Shown here: positions 1 to 5,308 of the stretch, one piece after another
Position numbering within the stretch: the stretch's first letter is position 1
Layout: every line of letters begins with the position of its first letter
Source of the DNA: an uncultured Eubacteriales bacterium
GTDB lineage: Bacteria; Bacillota; Clostridia; Oscillospirales; Oscillospiraceae
Direction of reading: 5' to 3'
NCBI GenBank assembly: GCA_900550705.1
Contig: URTG01000116.1
Coordinates: forward strand, 1 to 5,697
Length of the DNA stretch: 5,697 nucleotides
Position numbers and translations under genes: made by a program
The notes under the pieces: generated by a model
The model's input: the letters and a program-made list of their open reading frames with translations, nothing else
What the model was told of the DNA's origin: nothing
Database searches by the model: none

Positions 1-162
1 GCTGTTCTCCTCGTTTTTGTGTACAGGGGTGGATACCATCCGCCCGCCGTTGGCCGGGTGGGTATCGTGCGGGCGGCCGCCCCGGATTCCTAACGGTGAT
101 CCACAGACGTAGGGGGCGCTGTCCTCAGCGGCCCCTACGTGCTCACCTTATCCGCCTTTTCC
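1..162. other. GC-rich non-coding flank downstream of the activator gene
   Basis: No convincing gene is seen here on either strand. The stretch is dense in self-complementary sequence: GATACC at 32-37 pairs with GGTATC at 61-66, CCGCCCGC at 40-47 with GCGGGCGG at 69-76, and GGGCGGCCGCCC at 71-82 is a perfect 12-bp palindrome. A near-perfect hairpin at 107-140 is listed separately. The density of dyads suggests an intergenic repeat element or a read-through-blocking structure after the activator gene. A short open frame from base 1 to the TAA at 91-93 has no recognisable protein features and I do not call it a gene. Confidence 0.5.
107..140 (-). terminator. Strong hairpin after the activator gene (terminator-like, no U-tract)
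   Basis: The arms at 107-121 (ACGTAGGGGGCGCTG) and 126-140 (CAGCGGCCCCTACGT) pair over 14 of 15 positions around a TCCT loop, with one G-G mismatch. It lies about 23 bases beyond the activator stop codon, where a terminator for the leftward gene would be expected. Read leftward, the stem is followed by CTGTGG rather than a run of U. It is therefore not a canonical intrinsic terminator. It may act as an RNA 3'-end stabiliser, need Rho or another factor, or be one copy of an intergenic repeat. Confidence 0.45.
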
Positions 163-1821
163 TCAAATCACGATCCCATACTTCCTGATCCGATATTGCA
201 GGCTCTGCCGCAGAATGCCCAGGGTCTGGGCGGTGCGGGAGATGTTGTAGCCGCAGTAGTCCAGGGCCTGGAGGAGGATTTTGTGCTCATAGTCGTCCAG
301 CAGGCTTTGCAGGGTCTCGGCGGAGAAGTCCACCGGCTCGTCGCCGCCGGTGGGGGCGGGGTGGGCGGCCTCCCCCTTCAGCAGGTAGGAGGGCAGATGC
401 TCGGGGAGCATCACGCTGGAGTTGGCCACGTTCTGGGCGTAGTCCAGCACATGGAACAGCTCCCGGACGTTGCCCGGCCAGTTGTGGCGGCGGAGGATCT
501 GATACACCCGGGGGTCCACCTCGCTGATGGCGTTGACATACTGAAAGGAGGTGGAGCCCAGGTGATAGCGGATAAGCTCCTCCAGGTCCTCTAAATGCTC
601 CCGGAGGGGGGGCAGCTCGATCATGACGGTGGACAGGCGGTAGAACAGGTCCCGGCGGAACTTATTTTCCGCGATGGCGCGGGTGGGGTCCTCGTTGCAG
701 GAGGAGATGATGCGGACGTCCAGGGGCAGATCCTTATGTCCGCCCACCCGGCGGAAGGTATTCTCCTGAATGACCCGGAGGAGCTTGGACTGCATACTCA
801 GGCTCATGGAGTTCAGCTCATCCAGGAACAGGGTGCCGCCGTTGGCCTCCTCCAGGTAGCCGGCCTTGTCCTCACTGCCGGTGAAGCTGCCCTTCTGGGT
901 GCCGAACAGCAGGCTCTCAATGAGGGTGTCTGGGATGGCGGCGCAGTTGATGGCCAGGAATTTTTTGCTGCTCCGGGGGCTGGCCCGGTGGATGCTCTGG
1001 GCAAAAATCTCTTTGCCCGTGCCCGTCTCCCCCACCAGCAGGACGGAGCTGCTCTGGGACGCCACCTTTTGCGCCAGGGCCACGGCGTTTTGCAGCTTCT
1101 CCCCCTGGCCGATCACATTGCCGAAGGTATAGCCGGAAAAGCTGATCTCCTTCGCCCGGGAGGCAAAGGAGTTCAGCGCCCGGCGGGAGGTCTCCATGGT
1201 CTGGATCATTTTGGTCAAAATGGCCTCGGTCTCCTCAAACACCACCGCACCCAGAAGCTTGCCGTCCTTCACGATGGGATAGGAGGTGTTGGCCGTGGTC
1301 AGGCTGGTGTCGTTGCTCACCTTGAAGTGGTCCACCCGGTTGATGACCGGCGACTGGGTCCGCAGGGCGGTCATGGTGGTGCTGATCTCCTCGTCCAGGT
1401 TATACAGGTCCAGCAGATGGCTGCCCTCCACCTGAATCTCGTCGGGAATGTGGGATATTCCTCGGCTGGCCCGGTTAAAATAGACCGCCTGGGCGTTTTT
1501 GTCGTAGATCTGAACGCCTTCGGACAGAAAGTTCAGGGTCTGGGTGTACAGCTCCTCCCGGTGGTCCTCCCGGGCCAGGAGCAGGTAGCTGTTCTGGTCC
1601 GGCGCGGGGAGAAGCTGAAAGAAAAAGGTGTCCTCGTCCCAGGCGAAGGAGCCGGACTCCTTCCCCTCCGGCAGGGGGAACACCGTGCCCACCTTCTGCT
1701 GCCGGGCAATCCAGCTTTCGAACAGAAGGTGATACAACTGCCGGGCCGTCTCGTTCCCCCAGGTGACGGAGCGCATCCGCCCCGTGGGACCCAGGGTCAG
1801 CATGGCGTCGAAAAACGACAT
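163..1821 (-). CDS. Sigma-54-dependent transcriptional activator (PAS - AAA+ - Fis-type HTH; RocR-like)
   Basis: This 552-residue enhancer-binding protein remodels sigma-54 RNA polymerase at -24/-12 promoters using ATP. Residues 1-90 are poorly conserved and possibly a degenerate PAS. Residues about 92-205 form a PAS sensor (FLSEGVQIYDKNAQAVYFNR). The AAA+ domain at about 230-465 has Walker A GETGTGKE (264-271), a sigma-54 contact loop GSFTGS (311-316, a variant of GAFTGA), Walker B GTLFLDE (329-335), the arginine segment FRRDLFYRL (388-396) and WPGNVREL (448-455). A Fis-type helix-turn-helix closes the protein (about 507-549, ending LRQSLQYRIRKYG), very like RocR-type activators. There is no phospho-receiver domain, so control is probably by a small ligand at the PAS region. 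Starts at 1944 or 1860 are in frame, but they lie upstream of the predicted transcription start and lack a ribosome site; 1821 has GGCGGTGG four bases upstream. It is divergent from, and probably activates, the transporter-lyase operon. Confidence 0.93.
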   Translation of the reverse strand: MSFFDAMLTLGPTGRMRSVTWGNETARQLYHLLFESWIARQQKVGTVFPLPEGKESGSFAWDEDTFFFQLLPAPDQNSYLLLAREDHREELYTQTLNFLSEGVQIYDKNAQAVYFNRASRGISHIPDEIQVEGSHLLDLYNLDEEISTTMTALRTQSPVINRVDHFKVSNDTSLTTANTSYPIVKDGKLLGAVVFEETEAILTKMIQTMETSRRALNSFASRAKEISFSGYTFGNVIGQGEKLQNAVALAQKVASQSSSVLLVGETGTGKEIFAQSIHRASPRSSKKFLAINCAAIPDTLIESLLFGTQKGSFTGSEDKAGYLEEANGGTLFLDELNSMSLSMQSKLLRVIQENTFRRVGGHKDLPLDVRIISSCNEDPTRAIAENKFRRDLFYRLSTVMIELPPLREHLEDLEELIRYHLGSTSFQYVNAISEVDPRVYQILRRHNWPGNVRELFHVLDYAQNVANSSVMLPEHLPSYLLKGEAAHPAPTGGDEPVDFSAETLQSLLDDYEHKILLQALDYCGYNISRTAQTLGILRQSLQYRIRKYGIVI

Positions 1822-1825
1822 GGAA

Positions 1826-1833
1826 CCACCGCC
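1826..1833 (-). promoter_or_regulatory. Ribosome binding site of the activator (decides start at 1821)
   Basis: Read leftward this is GGCGGTGG, ending four bases before the ATG at 1821. It is a moderate Shine-Dalgarno match. The alternative ATG at 1860 is preceded by CCGCTTCGGCT, which has no such motif, so the 552-residue product is preferred over the longer versions. Confidence 0.6.
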
Positions 1834-1855
1834 TTTTGCAAATTTCGTCCCCTTC

Positions 1856-1884
1856 AGCATAGCCGAAGCGGCGCAAAAAGTCAA
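1856..1884 (-). promoter_or_regulatory. Predicted sigma-70-type promoter of the activator gene
   Basis: On the minus strand, TTGACT (1884-1879, five of six consensus bases) and TATGCT (1861-1856, four of six) are separated by exactly 17 bases. The predicted transcription start is near 1849, giving a leader of about 28 bases before the ATG at 1821. This agrees with the chosen start codon. The palindrome at 1903-1919 sits just upstream of the -35 box, so an activator bound there could also affect its own gene. Confidence 0.7.
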
Positions 1885-1902
1885 GGCAAATCCGCAATCC
1901 AG

Positions 1903-1919
1903 TTTTGCAGTATGCAAAA
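1903..1919. promoter_or_regulatory. Palindrome TTTTGCA-GTA-TGCAAAA, candidate activator binding site (UAS)
   Basis: A perfect 7-bp inverted repeat with a 3-bp centre lies about 155-170 bp upstream of the -24 element of the rightward promoter, the usual distance for sigma-54 enhancer sites. The motif TTGCAGTAT starting at 1905 recurs at 1925, a 20-bp step or about two helical turns, which suits side-by-side dimers. Related half-sites occur at 1834-1840 (TTTTGCA), 1873-1878 (GCAAAA) and 2022-2030 (TTGTGCAAT). A Fis-type HTH dimer would be expected to bind such a dyad. Assignment to this activator is an inference. Confidence 0.6.
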
Positions 1920-1924
1920 TAAGA

Positions 1925-1933
1925 TTGCAGTAT
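1925..1933. repeat. Second copy of TTGCAGTAT, candidate accessory activator site
   Basis: This 9-bp direct repeat of 1905-1913 is phased at 20 bp, and the first copy overlaps the 1903-1919 palindrome. The right half of the dyad is not conserved here, so it would be a weaker, cooperative site. Confidence 0.45.
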
Positions 1934-2035
1934 ATCCCCATCATATGGGCGAATGTCCGCGAGGAACCACCGCTCCCGCCGCAGGAATATCGTCAAGCTG
2001 CACGGTTATAGTGTATCAAAGTTGTGCAATATAAA

Positions 2036-2055
2036 CAGAAAAAAGTTTTTTCCTG
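2036..2055. other. A6-G-T6 tract, probable intrinsic DNA bend upstream of the -24/-12 promoter
   Basis: Bases 2039-2051 read AAAAAAGTTTTTT inside a near-palindrome running from CAG to CCTG. The tract lies between the candidate enhancer sites and the sigma-54 promoter, where bending helps looping so that the activator can touch the polymerase. A hairpin terminator is an alternative reading, but the stem is all A-T and no gene obviously ends here. Confidence 0.4.
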
Positions 2056-2070
2056 CGAAAACCAAAGCGT

Positions 2071-2086
2071 TGGCACAAAATATGCT
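2071..2086 (+). promoter_or_regulatory. Sigma-54 (-24/-12) promoter of the transporter-lyase operon
   Basis: TGGCACAAAATATGCT matches the sigma-54 consensus TGGCAC-N5-TTGCW. The invariant GG is at 2072-2073 and the invariant GC at 2084-2085, with exactly ten bases between them. The predicted transcription start is at about 2097, giving a leader of about 62 bases. The promoter faces the operon, and the divergent gene encodes a sigma-54 activator. Together these make strict activator-dependent, substrate-inducible expression likely. Confidence 0.9.
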
Positions 2087-2110
2087 ATATCTGTAAAGTG
2101 AATCCAAAAG

Positions 2111-2117
2111 AAAGGAG
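2111..2117 (+). promoter_or_regulatory. Distant Shine-Dalgarno AAAGGAG before the transporter gene
   Basis: AAAGGAG lies 41 bases ahead of the ATG at 2159, too far for direct use. A stem-loop at 2119-2148 lies between them. If it folds, it leaves only about 11 unpaired bases between this motif and the start codon, a workable spacing. A second candidate, GGAGGGA at 2131-2137, lies in the loop of that hairpin about 21 bases from the ATG. Confidence 0.45.
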
Positions 2118-2118
2118 C

Positions 2119-2148
2119 GTGTGCCGCCCTGGAGGGAGCGCGGCACAC
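2119..2148 (+). promoter_or_regulatory. Leader hairpin between Shine-Dalgarno and start codon of the transporter gene
   Basis: GTGTGCCGC (2119-2127) and GCGGCACAC (2140-2148) form a perfect 9-bp GC-rich stem with a 12-base loop that displays GGAGGGA. It lies wholly within the predicted mRNA leader. It may position the upstream AAAGGAG, present the loop as the ribosome site, or work as a translational switch. The structure is seen directly in the sequence; its function is inferred. Confidence 0.6.
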
Positions 2149-2158
2149 AAGACGAGAA

Positions 2159-3748
2159 ATGAAGCATGAAACCAACAACAAGCCGATCCGCTGGGATGTA
2201 TTCGTCCCCTGCTTCGCGGTCATCGGCGGCGCTGCCATTCTCGGCATCGTCAACAACGAGTGGCTCACCAGCGTGACCAACGCCATCTTTGGCTGGTCCC
2301 TGAGCACCTTCGGCTGGCTGTATCAGATGGTGGCCATGGTCACCCTGGTGCTGGCCTTCCTGCTGACCTTTACGAAGGTCGGTAAGATCCGCTTCGGCGG
2401 CCCCGAGGCCAAGGCCAAGTATTCCTTCGGCTCCTGGTTCGCCATGACGCTCACCGGCGGCATCGCCACCGGCCTGATCACCTACGGCGTGAACGAGGTC
2501 CTGATCTACTTCGGCAACATCTATGGCGAGCTGGACGGCTACGGCATCCAGGCCCTGTCCGACGAGGCCTCCTGGTTCGCCATGGGCCGCTGCTTCTATA
2601 ACTGGACCGTCATCCCCTATGCCATGTACGCCCTGTCCGGCGTGCTCATCGCTTATGTCTACTTCAACCGCGGCAAGGAGCTGACCGTCGCCGCCTCGCT
2701 GACCCCTCTGTTCGGCGATCAGGTCACCAAGGGCATCTGGGTGGTGCTCATCGACGTGCTGTCCGTTCTGGCCATCGCGCTGGGTCTGGCCGCCTCTCTG
2801 GGCGCCGGTCTGGCTCTGATCGGCACCGGCCTGTATGCCGCCTACGGCGTGGCCCAGGGTCCTGTCGTCTGGGTCGCTCTGACCGCCATCATCACCGCTA
2901 CCTTCACCATCGCCTCCGTCACCGGCATGGACAAGGGCATCAAGTGGCTGGCCGGTCTGACCTCTAAGATCTTCTATGTTTTGCTGATCCTGCTGTTCAT
3001 CATCGGCCCCACCGTGTATATCCTGAACATGGCCAACATCGGCCTGGGCTACTGGCTGGATCGCTTCTGGATGTGGGGCTTTGATCCCTACGTGGTCGGC
3101 GGCTCCGCTCTGGTCACCTGGTGGACCATGTACGACTGGGCCATCTGGATCGCCTACGCGCCGCTGATGGGCATCTTCTTCGCCATGATCGCCTATGGCC
3201 GCACCGTCCGTCAGTTCATGACCGTCAACTTCCTGCTGCCCGCCGGCTTCGGCTTTGTGTGGTTTGCCGTCTGGGGCAGCACCGCGCTGGATTGGCAGAT
3301 CAGCGGCAAGGCCGACATCATTGCCGCCATCCAGGACGGCGGCGCCGTGGCCGGTATCTGGGAGTTCCTGAAGCACGTTCCTCTGGGCGTTATCATCATC
3401 CCTGTGGTCATTATCTCCCTGATCGCCGCCTTCTCCACCACGGCGGACACCATGTCCACCACCATCGCTGCCCTGTGCACCAAGGGTGCCCGGCACGACG
3501 AGGAGCCCGCCATGTGGCAGAAGATCGTCTGGGGCGTTTCCATCGGCGCCATCGCCTGCATCATGGTCGCCTTCGGCGGCGGTGCCCAGGGCGTGGACGG
3601 CGTGAAGTATCTGGCTGCCTGCGGCGGCGCTGTGGTCCTGGTGGTGTTCATCCTCCAGGTGGCCGCTGCCATCAAGATCTTCTTCCTGGACCCCGCTACC
3701 TCCAAGGACATTGTGGACAGCGTGGACCACATCGAAGGTAAGGACTAA
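2159..3748 (+). CDS. BCCT-family transporter (betaine/carnitine/choline-type), probable ergothioneine or other betaine importer
   Basis: This 529-residue, 12-helix inner-membrane carrier uses the LeuT fold. BCCT proteins move trimethylammonium compounds with sodium or protons or by exchange. The family signature is clear at 321-352, WWTMYDWAIWIAYAPLMG followed by GRTVRQF, corresponding to the TM8 segment WTxFYWAWW...RGRTxREF. The glycine-rich TM4 segment (GMGIG in BetP) is here GGIATG at 100-105, and the TM10 stretch FSTTADTMSTT is at 425-435. The TM8 aromatic cluster is altered: Asp326, Ile329 and Tyr333 stand where BetP has Tyr, Trp and Trp. This points to a ligand other than glycine betaine. 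The N-terminal tail is about 11 residues and the C-terminal tail is short, without the long osmosensory tail of BetP, so a catabolic role fits better than osmotic stress. No upstream ATG, GTG or TTG is in frame after the TGA at 2099. It is the first gene of the sigma-54 operon, with the lyase following after 23 bases. Confidence 0.93.
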   Translation: MKHETNNKPIRWDVFVPCFAVIGGAAILGIVNNEWLTSVTNAIFGWSLSTFGWLYQMVAMVTLVLAFLLTFTKVGKIRFGGPEAKAKYSFGSWFAMTLTGGIATGLITYGVNEVLIYFGNIYGELDGYGIQALSDEASWFAMGRCFYNWTVIPYAMYALSGVLIAYVYFNRGKELTVAASLTPLFGDQVTKGIWVVLIDVLSVLAIALGLAASLGAGLALIGTGLYAAYGVAQGPVVWVALTAIITATFTIASVTGMDKGIKWLAGLTSKIFYVLLILLFIIGPTVYILNMANIGLGYWLDRFWMWGFDPYVVGGSALVTWWTMYDWAIWIAYAPLMGIFFAMIAYGRTVRQFMTVNFLLPAGFGFVWFAVWGSTALDWQISGKADIIAAIQDGGAVAGIWEFLKHVPLGVIIIPVVIISLIAAFSTTADTMSTTIAALCTKGARHDEEPAMWQKIVWGVSIGAIACIMVAFGGGAQGVDGVKYLAACGGAVVLVVFILQVAAAIKIFFLDPATSKDIVDSVDHIEGKD

Positions 3749-3756
3749 TTGAATTT

Positions 3757-3762
3757 AGGAGG
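3757..3762 (+). promoter_or_regulatory. Ribosome binding site AGGAGG of the lyase gene
   Basis: A perfect AGGAGG lies nine bases before the ATG at 3772. A second ATG follows immediately at 3775. The spacing favours the first, though initiation at either would change the protein by only one residue. Confidence 0.85.
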
Positions 3763-3771
3763 CACATCCAC

Positions 3772-5307
3772 ATGATGGAAGGTAAGAGGAAGGTCACCCT
3801 GGGCAAGCCCATTACCCTGGAGGACTTTGTAGCCGTGGCCCGGTTTGGGGCCGAGGTCGCCTTCGCCCCGGAGTATGAGACCCGCGTGTCTCGCTCCCGG
3901 GCGCTGGTGGAGCGCTGGGTGGACCAGGGCAAGGTCATGTACGGCGTGACCACCGGCTTCGGTGCGCTGTGCACCCAGGCCATCGACAAGGAGCAGACCG
4001 CCCAGCTCCAGGAGAATATCATTCTGTCCCACTCCGTTTCTGTGGGCGAGCCCTTGAGCATCGAGCGGGTTCGTGGTATCATGTTGATGGTCCTGCAAAA
4101 CCTGGGCCAGGGGTACAGCGGCGTCCGGCTGCTGGTGCTGGAGCAGTACCGCAGGTTCCTGAACTGCGGGCTGACCCCCTGGGCCCCCGGCGACGGCAGC
4201 GTGGGCTACCTCTCCCCCGAGGCCCACATGGCCCTGGTGCTCATCGGCCGGGGCAAGGCCTATTACAAGGGCGAACTGCTCCCCGGCGCGGAGGCCCTGG
4301 CCAAGGCCGGTCTGGAGCCCATCACCCTGAGCTCCAAGGAGGGCCTGGCCCTGGTGTCCGGAACTACCTCCGCCACCGCGATGGCCGCTCTGGCCCTGTG
4401 GGACCTGGAGCAGGCCGCCAAGTCCGCCGACATCATCGGTGCCATGTCTGTCGAGGCCCTGAAGGGCGTGATGAACGCCTTTGACCCCCGGGTGCAGGCG
4501 GTCCGTCCTCACCCCGACCAGGCCAACACCGCCAGCAACGTCCGCCGTCTGCTGGAGGGCTCCGGCATCATGGAAAAGTACCGCGGCAGCCGTGTGCAGG
4601 ACGCCCTGTCCCTGCGCTGCATCCCCCAGCTCCACGGCGCTGCCAAGAAGCAGCTGGCCGACGCACGGAAGACCATCGAGATCGAGATGAACTCCTGCTG
4701 CGACAACCCCATCATCTGGCCCGAGGAGGGGCAGCAGGATGTGATCTCCGCCTGCAACCCCGACTCCTCCTATGTGGGCATGGAGATGGACAGCGCCGGC
4801 ATCGCCGCCGTGGCGCTGGCCAAGATGTCCGAGCGGCGGAACAACCGCCTGGTGGACGGCTCTCTGTCCGGCTACCCCTGGTTCTGCATCAAGAACCCCG
4901 GGCTGAACTCCGGCCTGATGATCCCCCAGTACACCCAGGCCGGCCTCATCAACGAAATGCGCGGCCTGGCCACCCCCGCCACCATCGACAACACCCCCAC
5001 CTGCGGCAACCAGGAGGACTACGTCGCCATGGGCTACTACGCCTGTAAAAAGGCGGGCAGTCTGGCGGACAAGCTGGAGTATGTGCTGGCCATCGAGCTG
5101 CTGTCTGACTACGAGGTGCAGCAGTTTGTGGACCCGGAGGTCCACCGCGCCCCCGCCACCGCCGCCGTGCTGGCCGAGATCGGCAAGCACATCCCCGTGA
5201 TGGAGGAGGATATGCAGCTGTATCCCCACATCGAGTATCTGAAGGAACTGATTCATTCCGGCGAGCTTATCCAGCTGGCCGAGCAGGTTATTGGAGGTTT
5301 GGATTAA
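3772..5307 (+). CDS. MIO-less HAL/PAL-fold lyase, probable ergothionase (betaine trimethylamine-lyase)
   Basis: This 511-residue protein has the usual length and fold of aromatic amino acid lyases (P. putida HAL has about 509). Conserved family elements are YGVTTGFG with Tyr57, LSH with His87, GLAL.SGT (191-198), VQD..SLRC.PQ.HGA with Gln276 and Arg282, MN....DNP (306-313), MSERR (352-356), PGLNSG (376-381) and NQEDYVAMG with Glu415. The MIO-forming Ala-Ser-Gly is absent: GSVG (142-145) continues as YLSPEAH, whereas the family has GSVGASGDLAPLAH. Offsets to HAL numbering (from memory) fall from +4 before this loop to +1 after it, a net loss of three residues. The MIO-contacting Asn (HAL N195) is Ser196 and the catalytic Tyr (HAL Y280) is Leu279. 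Ordinary deamination is therefore unlikely. Ergothionase is a known HAL relative that works without MIO, eliminating trimethylamine from ergothioneine to give thiourocanate, and a BCCT gene upstream fits that substrate. Hercynine is an alternative. Fold call near certain; substrate inferred. The protein is presumably cytoplasmic, since no signal peptide is seen. Confidence 0.8.
   Translation: MMEGKRKVTLGKPITLEDFVAVARFGAEVAFAPEYETRVSRSRALVERWVDQGKVMYGVTTGFGALCTQAIDKEQTAQLQENIILSHSVSVGEPLSIERVRGIMLMVLQNLGQGYSGVRLLVLEQYRRFLNCGLTPWAPGDGSVGYLSPEAHMALVLIGRGKAYYKGELLPGAEALAKAGLEPITLSSKEGLALVSGTTSATAMAALALWDLEQAAKSADIIGAMSVEALKGVMNAFDPRVQAVRPHPDQANTASNVRRLLEGSGIMEKYRGSRVQDALSLRCIPQLHGAAKKQLADARKTIEIEMNSCCDNPIIWPEEGQQDVISACNPDSSYVGMEMDSAGIAAVALAKMSERRNNRLVDGSLSGYPWFCIKNPGLNSGLMIPQYTQAGLINEMRGLATPATIDNTPTCGNQEDYVAMGYYACKKAGSLADKLEYVLAIELLSDYEVQQFVDPEVHRAPATAAVLAEIGKHIPVMEEDMQLYPHIEYLKELIHSGELIQLAEQVIGGLD
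5293..5297 (+). promoter_or_regulatory. Ribosome binding site GGAGG inside the lyase 3' end
   Basis: GGAGG lies within the last codons of the lyase and ends 11 bases before the ATG at 5309. It selects that ATG, giving an 81-residue product. The alternative in-frame TTG at 5291 has its start overlapping this motif and is rejected. The arrangement implies translational coupling between the two genes. Confidence 0.7.
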
Positions 5308-5308
5308 C

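Noticed and set aside
71..82. Perfect palindrome GGGCGGCCGCCC as a regulatory operator
   Set aside because: A 12-bp GC-only palindrome in a GC-rich intergenic stretch downstream of a gene is more likely part of the local repeat structure, and it is not near any promoter.
1822..1944. N-terminal extension of the activator to the ATG at 1944
   Set aside because: It would lie upstream of the predicted promoter and has no ribosome site; the extension (MMGIYCNLILHT and on) does not look like family sequence.
139..2034. Long plus-strand open frames opposite the activator (139-594 and 595-2034)
   Set aside because: They are antisense to strong AAA+ and Fis motifs and show only compositional bias.
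2006..3730. A 574-codon open frame on the minus strand, antisense to the transporter
   Set aside because: It is rich in G, D, H and Q with no motif, and lies opposite a clearly recognised BCCT gene. It is a shadow.
3772..5307. Annotation as ordinary histidine ammonia-lyase (hutH)
   Set aside because: The Ala-Ser-Gly that forms MIO is absent, Asn195 and Tyr280 equivalents are replaced, and no urocanase or other hut gene is present.
3772..5307. Decayed pseudogene of a HAL/PAL enzyme
   Set aside because: The frame is uninterrupted at full length, other pocket residues are retained, and it sits in a tight operon with good ribosome sites and a dedicated promoter.
5291..5308. TTG start for the small membrane protein at 5291
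   Set aside because: It overlaps its own candidate ribosome site, while the ATG at 5309 has GGAGG at good spacing.
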